A DNA stretch of 64,000 nt, taken from the NCBI GenBank assembly GCA_021234535.1, contig CM037836.1, forward strand, positions 32,717,511 through 32,781,510. Direction: 5' to 3'. Position numbers and translations under genes: made by a program. The stretch comes from Stichopus chloronotus (Eukaryota; Echinodermata; Holothuroidea; Aspidochirotida; Stichopodidae). Under the pieces are notes generated by a model. The model saw only the letters and a list, made by a program, of their open reading frames with translations. It was not told the origin of the DNA and searched no databases. Shown here one piece after another: positions 46,331-59,349 of this stretch; position 1 is the stretch's first letter, and each line of letters begins with the position of its first letter.

Positions 46331-48971
46331 CAGAAGACCATTGTTCCAGTAAGCACGGCTGGCAAACTGAACACCAATGAGTTTCCCTACAAGGGTGACA
46401 ATTCGGGCATAGTTTGTGCAAATCCCACGATTTAAAGGGCTGAAAACGTTTGCACCAAAAACAGACGTAGGAATTCTACTGCATATCTGTAAACCTGATT
46501 AAGGTGAAATACATCTATCATCACAATGAAACACCATACTACGAAATTGGGAAGCCACAAAAAATGTGTAAAGTAACTATGAAGTGTTCTGGATCAACAC
46601 GCACTCAAAGGGAGGAATCTTCCTCTCTTGAGAATGCCGAGGCGACATAAGAAAAAATTCACAAACATGCCAAGTGCATGAGAAAACCTCTTTCAAATCT
46701 ACCCACACCAAAGTGCTAATTATGCAAGAAGTAAGTGATAAACGATGCAAATATAGTACACAAGATAGAGGGGCAATAATCCATACAACTATCAAAGAAC
46801 CACAGTATCGAGTATATACACATACATACATTATGAACAAGTGTCACACAACACTATATGCAGGCTATGTGGTCTAGCCATGCTGCTACCAGTACAACAC
46901 ATGATGAAAGAAATGATTGTAAATTCCATCAAAAAATTAAAGGATACTCACCTAGAAGTCCTGAAAAGGCACTCTTTATGATGAAAAATACTTAATAAGA
47001 CATCAAAAAGATGAAGACTGAAGTCATTATCCAGAAGATTGAAGGTTATGTAAAAACAGCTGAATTTCCTAGCTGCAAGTCGCAAGGGCTGGCAATTATG
47101 GAAGAGCAGGCACAATTGCCAGTTGCTAGATTATGGTCAGTACAGTAATGCATCTATAGGTTATATGAAATGAGGGAGTATGTTCTTAGCTTATAATTCA
47201 TGATTTTAAACAAAAGCTTTCTGAAAATCTTAAAGCTATACACAAGCATCAATTCTTGAGGTGTTGTTGCAAAGGTTACCTCAGTTTCACCTTGGCTGAC
47301 TTGGACATGGTATGTCACCAAACAACAATATGATTCTTGTACTCAGTACCGTATGAATTCATAACAAGTATACGACATTAGTTCAAGCTTCTGTTTTCAA
47401 GATGCCATGTTCTCACAAAAGAGGCACCACACACACATACACACCCACATACATGCCATCATGATTACATAGGTAATACTTATGTTATAATGCCTTCACC
47501 AACATACTCCATTGAGTAGAAAAGGCCATCTATTTAAGATGTTTTACAGCTCATGTGAATGGACAAGACTGTCATGAATTGAAAAATTTAATTACTGCAC
47601 TGGTATTGGAGATAAAGGATTGACAAAACTATGATAGCCAGGGATTTGCAAATAGCTGCATATTCAGCGATACAATGGCAATCACTGAGGTAGCTAAAGC
47701 TAATGGAATAAACCTTACCATGGTAGGATAGGATTGTTGTAAATTTTTGAAAAGCTGTACACGATTCTTTTTAATATTTTCCAACTGATGCAATGTATAT
47801 TTTAGTTTCAGAAAGGTATGTAAGAAATGTTGGTTTACATGGAATATGCAACATTTTGTTGGATACTAAAGTTTTGAGGTAATATCAATGATTTTTTCTA
47901 GTCAAACTTAGCAATGCTGAGATGGTCTTTCATCATTCGACCTTTTCACCCGAATATGTTCCATGTGAGTAGAGAGTACTGTAACTGATGGCACACAGAG
48001 AAGGCAATAGTTAACAGTGTTACCTTTTTGGTTAGGTTTGTTATGAATAACAAAATTATTCGTCCATGCTTTGTGAGAAAACATCCTAAGCTGCAATGTT
48101 CTACCAGGAATGACTGTGACTGCAGCAAAACACTGCATAACTTAATTTCGGGAAAACAACTTGAAAACTTTCAATTTATCCAGCGTATTGGCAGATCTAG
48201 AGTAAGCAAAATATGTTAGGTAATGTTACAGCCAAGAGCTAGATCATAATCAGTAAACTTTTATAACTTGTAACTAGGCCAATGTAATACCTCAATACAT
48301 TATAAGAAGATTGTATTTGAGTTTTATGAAAAGTCAGAACTCATTAAAGTGGTAAAATGTTCCATTATTGGTTGTTTCTTCAAAAGAAATCAAACTTATT
48401 AACAGTGAAATATTTGTACCTTCAAATATTTCGGAAATAACAGTATTTACAATGATTGTGACTAAGCACAAATCTCTAGCTTTGCTTCTACTTACATTAA
48501 TTGATGTTTAGTAGCAATGCACCCTATGGTCATACTGAGAATTGCCCAAAGCCTTTACGCTCAGTACAAAAGCAGTATTCTGAGGGCTGTGCAATAATCC
48601 ACTATTTCTGATGTATCCCTACGGAATGATTTTCTACACAATGCTACTCATTTCTTGGCACTCACGCTATGCTGGATGGGTCTCTAATGCCGAAACGCCA
48701 CCAACAGGGTGCATTGTATTTGCATTGGTATGCAGTTGGAAGGTGTCCCAATGCATCAATGCATAAGCGAATTTCAGTAGCTTAACTAATTGAATTAATA
48801 CCACCGTCAATTATCTCATCACAAGGTTTAACTTAGGCTGCACAATGTAAACGTGCATATAATCCATTAACTACACATATGTGTTCAAGTTTGCTTTGGT
48901 TCGAACTTACTGTTATTTGGCAAATCCAAGAAAAAGTTACTGATTACTATTTTGCAACAATCCTAACTTAC
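46331..48971. other. Unannotated intronic DNA
   Basis: AT-rich. It includes an old tandem-unit-type tail with a CA tract at about 47260-47470 (ending CATGCCATCATGATTACAT). No other exon recognised. Confidence 0.4.
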
Positions 48972-49108
48972 CGGCTGAACTTGAAGGAACAGAATTGTTT
49001 TCAGTGCTGTCATCAGAAAGTTGACCATTGCTAGGACTCCTAACGACAGATTTGGGTTTGCTGTAGGTCTTCTTTTCACTCTTAGGTCTATTTGAAGCAT
49101 CAGATTTC
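48972..49108 (-). CDS. sh3gl: Endophilin-A (SH3GL family), linker exon
   Basis: Minus-strand exon of 137 nt with acceptor AATTTCACAG|GAAATC (AG at 49109-49110) and donor TCAGCCG|GTAAGTT. It is read as one base completing a codon, 45 codons, and one base donated to the next exon: KSDASNRPKSEKKTYSKPKS, then VVRSPSNGQLSDDSTENNSV, then PSSSA. The last G joins GA of the SH3 exon to give [16 protein letters not shown]. The basic (RPKSEKKTYSKPK) start matches the end of the endophilin BAR domain and beginning of the variable Ser/Pro-rich linker (xRPKREYxPKPR in other animals). The Ser/Asn/Asp-rich rest is likely disordered. Preceding BAR exons are not seen in the remaining 14.9 kb, so the upstream intron is at least that long or exons were missed. 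Confidence 0.82.
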
Positions 49109-49439
49109 CTGTGAAATTATGGGACAAAAGCAAGTGAACAGTAAACTCACCAAAACATCTTCAGAAAGGCTCAAGACAAAATAGTTTTTTAACTCTAGAT
49201 GTTCCTTCCATCATTATGGCTGTGTAACAAGTAGCCCTTCTAACATACAAGTAGTTGGTCAACAAAATATTTAAAAGATTCACAACATTCATGCAACTTC
49301 AATGATTCCACCTCTGCAGCCAGAGTTACTGCAAAGCTGACAACATTCATCTATTGAGAGACTTTAAATTTCACACAATTCCCATGATCTCATACTACTA
49401 ATGAAATTTCTCAAAATTGTTTAACAACACCTGAATAAT

Positions 49440-50130
49440 AATAATAATGGGAACGTATGACTTTTGTGGGGGTTTACATACATACAAAATTAAGATTTTT
49501 GCACATTATGCAGTAAATATAAACATATGATACCGCACAAAGCACGGAAAAGTTCTGTGTTTTTATCAGGAAAATTAATTCTCTTAGTGAGAAACTATAT
49601 AGGACAGGAAGCATGCAAAAAATCTTTTGTCCTTTGAAGGGAAAATATGATTTCTGAAACTTTGATTCAAGTATTCAACCACATCTATGTTTTAGGAAGC
49701 AGTAAAAATGTGTGTTTCTGCCTTTTGCCAAAAGCATGAATCTCACTGATAGTTTTAACCACTGCAGACATAATTATCACATCAATTAATCATATCATTC
49801 CATCGTAAGACTTCATCATATCATTCTATCACATCACTGCAATAAATCACTTCATCATATCATATCACTCCATCACAGCACATCCCTCCATCAGAAATTA
49901 AGGTGTTATTTTGTAAAGGACATATGACTTTCGTAGGGGTTTACATACATGCATATATAACTGTGCTCTATGCACTTTATGTAATAAATATATGCATGTG
50001 ATACAGCACAAAGTGGTCACAACTTTTTGTGTTTTTCATCAGGGATATTCTTTTTGTGAGAAACTATACAGCACAGAAAGCATGGAAAAAAATTTAAGGC
50101 CTTTGTAGGAAAGGTATTTCTTTCAGAGAA
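49440..50130. repeat. Direct duplication of about 220 bp
   Basis: 49447-49680 and 49917-50130 share a run of motifs in order (GGGGTTTACATACAT, GATACxGCACAAAG, TGTGTTTTTxATCAGG, GTGAGAAACTATA, GGAAGCATGxAAAAAAT). They are separated by a TCATATCA/TCATCA-rich simple-sequence stretch (about 49775-49885). Confidence 0.75.
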
Positions 50131-50239
50131 CCACATAGCATGTGAAGGTGCAAACATTTTGAGGTCTTTTTTTTTGGGACCTCACCCCACCTTCTACAGA
50201 AATCTATACCTTAAAGGCAGTTTCGGATAATAACAACAA

Positions 50240-51115
50240 CCAGAAAGCGAAGGCTTTGTGATTCCTTGACATATGGTTATATCATAACAAACATGAACCA
50301 GAACGCAAAAGGCTTTGTGATTCTTTGGCATATGGTTATATCATAACAAACATGAACCAGAATGCAAAAGGCTTTGTGATTCTTTGCCACATGGTTATAT
50401 TTTAACAAACATGAATTACCCACATGACAAATATGAGATCAACTACAGTTATTGTTCTTGAAACACCACATTAACAAGTCTTTTAACCCAAAATGACCTT
50501 TTTTTTTTGATGACATCAAATGATATTTAACTTCCACTAAAAGCAATAGGAATCACCTACCCGTATGGCCAAGCCACATATCAAGTATGACATCAGTCAA
50601 CATCACCCTTCTGGAGATAATGTGTTTGCAAGGTTTGCAGTTTGACCTCGGGTGACCTCAAACAACCTTTGACCTCCACAAAAAACAAACGGATCCTTCT
50701 ACTCCGTATATACAATCCACACATCAAGTATGACATTAGCCAGGGTTAGATTTCTGGAGATATCTGTTTACAGTTTTATCTTTGGTGACCTCAAATGACC
50801 TTTGAAGTCAAGCAAAAACAATAGGGATAATCTACTTAATATGACCAACCTACACATGAAGTATGACATCAGTCACAGTTACCCTTCTGGAGATATTGTG
50901 TTTACAACATTGTTACACTTTGACCTCTGGTGACCTCAAATGACCTTTGACCTCCACCAAAAACTATAGGGATCATCTACTCAGTATGGCCAACCCACAC
51001 ACCAAGTATGAGATCAGTCATGGTTACGCATCTTGAGATATTGTGTTTACAAGCAAAGCATCACATATGCACACATCACCATCGCATAGATTCGTTGCCT
51101 GTCATTGGCAAGGAA
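50240..51115 (+). mobile_element. Hairpin-ended tandem-unit element, full-length copy
   Basis: The 5' end is present three times in tandem (GGCTTTGTGATT at 50252, 50311 and 50370; period 59 bp). Four to five internal units of about 145 bp follow (TGACCTCxGGTGACCTCAAA, TGACCTTTGACCTCCACCAA, AATAGGGATCATCTACTCA, TATGACATCAGTCACAGTTA, CTTCTGGAGATATTGTGTTT), then the tail CATCACCATCGCATAGATTC and hairpin GTTGCCTGTCATTGGCAAGG. The next copy begins immediately. Confidence 0.8.
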
Positions 51116-51679
51116 TAAATTACACATGACAAATATGAGATAAAATGCAGTTACTGTTCTTGAAACACCACATTAAAAGGCCTTTAATCCAAAATGACCT
51201 TTCACCTCCTCTTAAAACATAAAGGTGCAAAAATTTATAGAAGTAATCTTTACAACATGGGCAAGACACATATTATGTGAAATCCCTCACACTTGACCTT
51301 CTTGAGATAATTGCTTCCAAGATTTTGACTATTGAATTCTGAAGTACTGAATATGAGCAATAGGCATGCAAAGTATGTTATCACTCAAAGTTTCTCTTTT
51401 TTAGATACAGGAGATGACGTGATTTTGACCCTTTGACTTCTGGCGATTCCAAATGACCTTTGACCTCCACCAAAACAAGTAGGTTTCATCCACTCAATAT
51501 GGGCAATCCACATGCTAAATATGAGATGCTCCAACTGTTACCCTTCTTGAGATATTGTGTTTACAAGGTTTAGAAATTTGACCTCTGGTGAGAGCAAACG
51601 ACCTTTAACCTTCACCAAAAACTAAAAAAATTATCTTCTCAGAATGAGCAACCCACGCACCAAGTATAAGGTCAGTAAA
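51116..51679 (+). mobile_element. Hairpin-ended tandem-unit element, left part of copy split by LINE
   Basis: It starts inside the family sequence (ACACATGACAAATATGAGAT) and carries about three diverged units. It is interrupted at AAGGTCAGTAAA by the Tx1/L1 LINE and continues at 54396-54660, ending with a CA tract and the hairpin TTCCTTTTGCCTTTGGCAAA. Confidence 0.8.
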
Positions 51680-54383
51680 ATATTTTTTGAATATGGAGAA
51701 ACGAAATAAGTCATTCAATTCTATTAGGCAGTCAATTTTTGATAACAGTATTGTTGAAAATCCTGATATTATTTTAGAATCCATTAAAAGTTACTATGAG
51801 TGTCTTTACACTATTAAAAGACAGTGACGTTTGTTCGAGTGACTTTTTCATTAGCCTGGATATTTTACATTCCAAAATTTCTGCAGAGCAAGCCCGGAGC
51901 TGCGAAGGGCTCCTTACTCTTGAAGAATGTAGTCGCTCTTTATTTTCAATGCCTCTTAACAAGTCTCCTGGCTCTGATGGAATCCCCGTTGAATTCTTTC
52001 GTGTATTTTGGGACAATGTTGGTTCACTTGTTGTCAATTCCTTTAACTATGCCTTTCAAAAAGGCCACATTTCTGATGAGCGAGGTAGAGCTTGCCTAAC
52101 ACTCATTCCAAAAGAGAATAAAGATAACCGTTACATAAAAAATTGGCGCCCTTCGCTCTACTCAACACAGACTATAAAATTGTTGCTAAGTGTCTGGCTA
52201 CGCGTATGAAGAATGTTCTCACAGACCTAATAGATCCTGAGCAAACCGATTTCCTAAAAGGGCGCTTTATAGGTGAAAATGTTAGGTTAATCCTTGACGT
52301 TATTAACTACTGTAATGATCATGATATCCCTGGGGCACTTATTTTCCTTGACTACGAGAAAGCGTTTGACCGACTCGATTGGGGCTTCATCCAAAAGTCC
52401 CTTGATTATTTTAATTTTGGAAGTGATTTTAGAATGTGGGTTAGAACGCTGTATAGTAACATTTCATCATGTGTTATAAACAATGGTTTCCTTACAGACT
52501 ATTTCAGGATTTCAAGGGGTGTGCGTCAAGGATGCCCCCTTAGTCCTTATCTTTTTATTACTTGTTCTGAAATTTTCACTGCTATGATCAAGTCTAGTCT
52601 TCATATTAATGGAATTGTTATCTCCAATTCGGTTTATAAAATCTCTACCTTTGCAGATGACACAGTTGTTATAACAGATGGGTCATTGGGTGATATTACA
52701 GAAACAGTGAATATTTTAGAAAATTTCTGTAAGGCATCTGGTTTAAATGTAAATTTGGACAAATCTTGTCTTTTCCCTCTAGGCCCCTTTTTCTCAAATC
52801 CACTGCCCCATTTTCAAAATTTTGACTTTGTTATTAGTGATGTACCTGTCAGGTATTTAGGTATTTCATTTACGCACCATCACGATGATTTCTTTAAGCT
52901 GAATTATCTCCCGAAATTATCACGAATTAAAAGTATCATTAACCTCTGGTCTTCCCGAGACCTAACTCCAATTGGAAAAATTGTTCTTATTAAAAGTTTT
53001 CTCATCTCACAACTAGTCTATCTTTTCTCCGTTTTGCCAAATCCAAGTGATCAGTATTCTAAGGATTTAGAGAACCTTTTCTATAGATTTATCTGGTCTA
53101 ATAAACCTGATAAAGTTAAAAGAAATGTTTCAATCAATAGCAAATCCAACGGAGGTTTAAATATGATTGACATACGGTCGTTTGCTACAAGCTTAAAATG
53201 CAAGTGGGTGAAGTTATATCTCGATGATAACAATAGCTTGTGGAAGATTTTGTTTGATGCAGAACTTAAAAAATATGGTAAGGGCTTCTTATTTGAATGC
53301 AATCTTTCCAAAAATGATCTTTATATTTCGAATATCTTCATTCGTGATGTCTGCTTTGCATGGTTTGACTTTAATTTTAGATCTCCCAATAGTAACTTCT
53401 ACGGAAACCAGAGCATATTGAATAACTCTTTTATTAAAATAGATAATCAGCCTATATTTTTAAGCATTCTTAAACATAACGATGCTTTCAGAGTGTGTAA
53501 TTTTTTCGATAATGATGGAAACGCTTAAGATTATAATACCTTTTGTGTGAAATTTGGTATCAATCATTTTCCTTTCACTTTATTTTTTGGCATCATATCC
53601 GCAATTCCAAGTTCATGGAAAGACAGTCTAAATTGTGTTAACATTCAAAATGAAAATGAGCAACGACTTACTAAAGCCATTACATCTCCAAAGATCAAGA
53701 AATATGTATACAATTATTTAGTTAAGAAAAAATCACAAGTTCCAAAGGCGATCTCCAAATGGCATCAAATAGATAACAAGGTATATGAATGGAATAAAAT
53801 TTTTGTATTACCTTATTTTGCTGTAAGAGATACGAAGATACATTATTTTCAGTTCTGTTTCTTGCAAAGAATACTTGGTGTAAATAATTTTCTATTTAGA
53901 ATTAAGGTAAAAGAAAGCCCACTTTGTTCTTTTTGTCATGATAGCAATGAGACACTAGATCATCTTTTTTGGGATTATGTTCATGTTATGAATTTTTGGT
54001 TAGAGTCAGATAACCTATGCTTAAAGCGCAGGTTTGAATTGGAGTTTAATTATATTAAGTTTGGCTTTTTTGAAGATGCCACACATCCTATTAATTTTTT
54101 CATTTTAGATGGAAAGTACTTCATATTTAACCGCAAATTAAATAATATTATCCCAGATGCAACTGCTTTCTCCTATAAACTTAAATATTACCTCAGCGTC
54201 GAATATTATATTTTAAGCAAAGCTAATAATTAAACTCGTAAGACACTTTTAAAAGAACTCTTTATTTCGTGATATGTTAATGCTATATATGTTGTTTTCT
54301 TGTTAAGAATGATTTGATTTGATTTACTTGTACATAACTTTTGAATTGAATGAATGCTCAATAAATGAGACTGAAAAAAAAAA
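51680..54383 (+). mobile_element. 5'-truncated Tx1/L1-clade LINE
   Basis: A 2.7-kb insertion flanked by the 12-bp duplication AAGGTCAGTAAA (51668-51679 and 54384-54395, A-run ambiguity of a few bases). It begins within ORF2 coding and ends with CAATAAATGAGACTG followed by a run of about 13 A. The left edge has no 5' UTR, the usual result of incomplete reverse transcription. It sits in a copy of the tandem-unit family, on the strand opposite to endophilin-A. Confidence 0.9.
51693..54233 (+). pseudogene. Tx1/L1-clade LINE ORF2 (RT and C-terminal domain)
   Basis: The frame starts in the MEKRNKSFNSIRQ block, shifts near 51827, continues as NKSPGSDGIPVEFFRVFW and LTLIPKENKDNRYIKNWRP, and shifts again near 52145. 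It then runs open to 53528: ALLNTDYKIVAKCLATRMK, FLDYEKAFDRLDW (motif A), RGVRQGCPLSPYLF (motif B), TFADDTVV (motif C; ADD at about 52653-52661) and VRYLGI. One in-frame TAA (53526-53528) separates the last part (to 54233), which holds the CSFCHDSNETLDHLFWD zinc-binding-like motif found near the L1/Tx1 ORF2 C terminus. With only two frameshifts and one stop, this is a fairly young dead copy. The endonuclease domain is absent through truncation. Confidence 0.9.
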
Positions 54384-54395
54384 AAGGTCAGTAAA

Positions 54396-54660
54396 GATTA
54401 CTCTTCTTGAGATATCATGTTTACAGTTTTCACAATTTGACCTCTGGTGAGCACTTATGACATTTGACCTCCACCAAAAACAACTGGATGATCGACGTAG
54501 TATGACCAACCCACACACCAAGTATGAGGTCAGTCATCATTATCCTTCTTGAGATATCGTGTTTACAAGCAAAGCATCACATACACACATGCATACACAC
54601 ACACACACACACAACTTCACCATCACATGGATAGATTCCTTTTGCCTTTGGCAAAGAATA
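54396..54660 (+). mobile_element. Hairpin-ended tandem-unit element, right part of copy split by LINE
   Basis: It continues the unit broken at 51679, with about 1.5 units, a CA microsatellite (54586-54612), CATCACATGGATAGATTCCT and the terminal hairpin, ending GAATAAAAAA. Confidence 0.85.
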
Positions 54661-55905
54661 AAAAACTTCCTCTTTGAAAAGGGGTGGGACCGTGGGAGTA
54701 GGCTCGCTCCCCCCATGGTACTGCCAGTACATATGTATGAAGGTTATTCTGTTTTTCTCATTACATGCATGCATATGCACACCAGACTTCAAAATCTTTG
54801 CAAAACAGATGAAAGTGCAGGGAATGTTTTGTTTGCAACACAGAAAGGTTACGATTTCATTGAAACCAAAAGTGATTCATTGCAGAAAGAAAATCTATTC
54901 AATAAGGTGAAAAAGTGGTTGTGAAGATAAGCTGGTTTACATTCGCATTTTTGTTGCTCTGTTGTCAAGACTACTGGGGCAGCTATACTTGAAAACACTA
55001 GGTGAAACTAATTTACATTAGTAGAATGTTTGCCGATTCAAGATATCAGCACACCATGAGGTCAATAGCCATGGACATGACAAACATGCTTGTCATACGC
55101 AGCTAACTGGTTGATAGGACCATAACGAAACATATTAGTTATCCATGATGACACCGCCAGCAGGTCCTAGGCAACACAAAAATATTTCACTGAAATAATC
55201 ATATTCCTAGCCAACACTATTACAGTCATCAGTAAAATCAGCATTCATCCATAACACTAAAGCAAATGACATCAACATTACTACACACATAACAATTCAC
55301 CTGATAGCCATTCCTTGAAGAGTGGATATCTAGCCACCATCTTAAAGCAGTAGTTTCTCTTGGTTAACAACTGCTGACAGACAGGACTGTTATTGACAAT
55401 ATCAGACAATTTTCAGTGTTTTCGACAGCTAAAAATTTCAGGAAACCAGGACAAAGGTTAGCTCTATCTATGCAGGGTTAGAGGATTTTAGCTGACCATA
55501 TGCATTAGGGGTGTTGGGTAAACCTGAAAGTTATCACAGAAGTCATTCACAGTTATTACAAACTGATATTGTTATATGTTTAGGCCTAAGATAAGTTAGA
55601 TTACAAACCGTGGTACTGACTATGGGCCAGCTTCCTATTTTTAGTGTATTCACGAGATGGTTACTCACCACCAACCCATGGACACAAACAGAATGCACAA
55701 ATGCATTGTCTTTTGATTATGCAGTATACGTGTGCATTTTCATGAGTCTGACATATTACTTGTGAGGATTTGTGTCATGGTTGGTCATTTTAATACTTCA
55801 GTAATTGAACATGTCACCAATGAAATTGGGGTGCACTGGATTTGAGGATTTCTCTAAATCCGGCATGGGGCCGGATTTTTTGTTAAAACCATTTGTGCAT
55901 GTGAC
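54661..55905. other. Unannotated DNA
   Basis: No supported exon or repeat. A 121-codon plus frame (54559-54924) starts in the CA tract and is not protein-like. Confidence 0.4.
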
Positions 55906-55909
55906 ACTT

Positions 55910-56455
55910 CGCTTGTACACAAGATATCTCAAGAAGGGTAACCATGGCTTATCTCATACTTGGTGTGTGGATTGGTCATAGTAAGTAGATGATCCCTACT
56001 GTTTTTGGTGGAGGTCAAAGCTCATTTGAGGTCACCAGAGGTCAAAATGTGAAAACCTTGTAAACACGATATCTCAAGAACGGTGGCTGTGACTGATGTC
56101 AAACTTGGTGCGTGGGTTGGTCATATTGAGTAGATGATTCCTATTGTTTTTGGAGGAGGTCAAAGGTCACTTGAGGTAACCTGACGTCAAAACTTGCTAA
56201 CACACTATCTCCAGAAGGGTAATGTTGACTGAAGTCATACTTGATGTGAGGGTAGGCCGTACTGGGTAGGTGATCCCTATTGCTTTTGGTGGATGTCAAA
56301 AATAGGAGGTCACCAAAATAAAGGTCATTTTGGGTTAAAGGCTTATTAATGTGTTGTTTCAAGAACAATAACTGCAGTTGATCTCATACTTGTCACGTGG
56401 ATAATTCATGTCTGTTATAACATAACCATGTTGCAAGGAATCACAAAGCCTTTTG
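55910..56455 (-). mobile_element. Hairpin-ended tandem-unit element, minus-strand copy, 3' truncated
   Basis: Read on the minus strand it starts at about 56455 with AAAAGGCTTTGTGATTCCTT and the CATGGTTATGTTATAAC block, then has about three units, stopping near 55910 without CA tract or hairpin. Confidence 0.8.
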
Positions 56456-56459
56456 GTTT

Positions 56460-58317
56460 TCTTGTTATAAAGTCTTCATAACAAATAACCCTGCATCGAT
56501 CAAATATCACAACAAGAATTGTAGTGATTGGCTTGGACAGACAAACAACAGCACTGTTTAGTTAAATTGGAGCAGAATGTTTGCTAGTGCCCCAGGGATA
56601 GGTATCCCTGGCTGAAATTACCCAGAATTAAGAGAAAACAAATGCATAGAGAAAAAAGGAGTGCCTATCATTTTGACCCCACCCCTTCAACCTCCTCCCA
56701 CCAGTAATGTTGACTTCAGTAGCAGAAGAAACTTGAACACCAACAGTGCAGAGGCTCATACCTGAACACCCTTAGGGCAGTATATATCAGTATTATGTCT
56801 ATATCATGTCATAGGAACCACCAGCAGCATCATTATATTGAATCACCAACATTGCATATACAAGAGAATCTGTAGGACTGCATAATTTGCAGAATATCAT
56901 AAATTAGAGCACAAACTGTGCAGAGAGTGGACCTTTGTCAATAACTTTGTGATACATTTAAGGGGCATTACCAAATTACAATGCTTATAATTGTCAAAGT
57001 TTGACATCCAATAATTATGAAACTTTATATTTTGTAGATTTTCTACTTGGTTTGTACTAGCAGTGGGCATATGAGTTTAGTACTAATGTGGAAAAATGGT
57101 TGCAATTTTCCAAAACCAATTTAAATCATTAACTACTACTTCATTAGTGTTCATTTGAAGCTTGACACAAAGTTGACAGATGTGGGAAGACTAACTGACT
57201 GACTCAAAGTGCTCCTTTAATGTATAGACCTACAAGTATATCAGACTAGATTGAATTTCAGTTTGGACAAAACCTGACCCATTGCCCCATTACTCAATTA
57301 TCATTCATGCACGATATAGACTCTGCATAGTCTGCTTGGGTAATCTTGGTTCCGCCACCTCTGAAGGAACATCCATATACTTGTACTGCTCTTCCAGTAG
57401 AGGATTTACTCCCCTCATTGAGCCCTGCCCTTGCAGACTCTGGACAGTCGTTTTAACTATGCACACAACTTTTAACTAAAACCACTGTTTTTCGCTACCA
57501 AATTTGGTAGAAGCCAATCACGGCCATCGTGAGAAAAGATGGAGTGATGATGGGGAAAGGACCTTTGACTGAATAGTTTTGTAAATATCATGGTAACTCT
57601 TCAACTGTTCTTAGCGGTATCCTATTTCGGCTGCAGGAAAATCTCGTGATAGGGTGGAAGTTAGCCTAGGTACCATTATTTTCTCTCATTGTTCAATCGC
57701 TACTATTGGTTCATTTCATGAGACCAACGCGTAGTATTTTACTATGTATTAACATGACTATTCATGTGTGCATAATTATATCGAGTGTCCAAAGTCTTTC
57801 CGGAGGACGACGATCACAGAGAAACACGATTACTAGATGATTTTGTATCCTCGGTTAGGTATAAGTAGGCTGCAGTTCAAATTGAGAGGAATGTATCGAC
57901 GATGGGGAATTCATTCGCCGAGAAAGGCTGCAAAGTCTATGCACAATAAGGATATCTGAGAAGATATTGTAAGACATTTAAAGGGGTACCTTTAAAGTTG
58001 GAGGAGAAAACTTTTGTAGGATTTCACAAAATGGGCGGTAGAGTCCATATAGAACAATGGACTACAAATTCCCATACAATCAAAGATAGACCACTAAAAG
58101 AGTATCATTATGACAAACCATCAACATTGTACAAGAGAATCTGTACGAGGAGCATTTTGCAGACTTTCATAAAATGGGCCATATGGTCCACATGGAACCT
58201 TCCACCAATCAGTTTTGAATACCCCAAATTTGCCTACTACTCAGTTATCATTGTGTCCACATTACACACAAATCCATCAAAGCCTGAGCAAAAAGCAGCA
58301 TTCAGAACAGAATTTCA
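56460..58317. other. Unannotated DNA with a faint dispersed repeat
   Basis: Related stretches containing 'ACAAGAGAATCTGTA' (56860 and 58132) and 'AAAATGGGC...GTCCA(C/T)AT' (58030 and 58170, also right of 63673) suggest an old repeat that served as target for the element at 58318. A small palindrome CCAGGGATAGGTATCCCTGG lies at about 56593. Confidence 0.4.
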
Positions 58318-58836
58318 TACCAGAAAGCCAAAAGGCTTTGTGATTCCTTGCTACATGGTTATATTATAACAAGCATGAATTATCCACATGACAAGTATGA
58401 GATCAACTGCAGTTACTGGTCTTGAAACACCACATTAATAAGCCTTTAACCCAAATAACCTTTACTTTGGTGACATTAATGACATCTGACGTCCACTAAA
58501 AGCGACAGGGATCACCTACCCAGTAAGGGGAACCCACACATCAAGTATGACATCAGTCATCATTACCCTTCTGGAGATAATGTGTTAGCAAGGTTTCACC
58601 TCGGGAGACCTCAAATGACCTTTGACCTCCACAAAAAACAATAGGAGTCATCTACTCAATATGACTAGCCCACACACCAAGTATGACATCAGTTACACTT
58701 ACCGTTCTGGAGATATTGTGTTTACAATGTATTAACGGTTTCACCTCTGGTGACCTCACATGACCTGTATCCTCCATCAAAAGCAATAGGGATCATCTAC
58801 TCAATATACACAACCCACAAACCACGTATGACATCA

Positions 58837-58844
58837 GTCACAGT
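58837..58844. other. hAT target site duplication (left)
   Basis: GTCACAGT, repeated at 61975-61982 on the other side of the insertion. Removing the insertion and one copy restores the CATCAGTCACAGTTACC text common to all units. Confidence 0.95.
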
Positions 58845-59349
58845 TAGGGTTGGGCGGTATCAGGAAAATCAGTATCTGTATTCGCAGCGCATCAGTACCG
58901 GTATTTACGAAAGTACTGGGATTGACCACCAGTTCAACGTGCTAAAAACAAAAGGTTCTGTGTCTTGTTGAACGTGATAAAAGCAACAGGTTTTGAGCTC
59001 TATATATTGTGGTGGTAATGCAATAACTTGCATTCATGTCTTCATGTAAATTCATTGAAAAAAACATCAAATGACGAGGTAAAAACTTGAGTTTAAGTAG
59101 CTTTAGCAGGGTTTGAGAGCAGCACTGAATACAGCAACTAAATCGGCGACCACCTTTTTGCCAATGCGATCATTTGTCAACATACCCAGTCGCCATTTGC
59201 AGCCTAAAAATTCTTAAGTCAGGTGATCTGATTACTGTACATTACTTACGAATTATTTCGTCACACAAAATCGTTGAAACCTTGTCTTGTTTTGTTTTAC
59301 TTTCTCCAGAAATGCAAACAAATTTGCTTTCATTGCCACTCATATACAC

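Larger units (their letters stand above)
35212..48971 (-). other. sh3gl: Endophilin-A intron of 13.76 kb
   Basis: Delimited by donor CCG|GTAAGTT (minus, GT at 48970-48971) and acceptor CTCACAG (35212). The split codon G|GA restores glycine and keeps the frame. It contains the 116-bp array, diverged tandem-unit elements, a pogo-like fragment, a DIRS-like relic and a 168-bp coding-like repeat. Confidence 0.85.

Noticed and set aside
57320..57440. Possible BAR-domain exon of endophilin on the minus strand
   Set aside because: The translation (LLEEQYKYMDVPSEVAEP-like) does not match endophilin BAR helices and lacks convincing splice sites.
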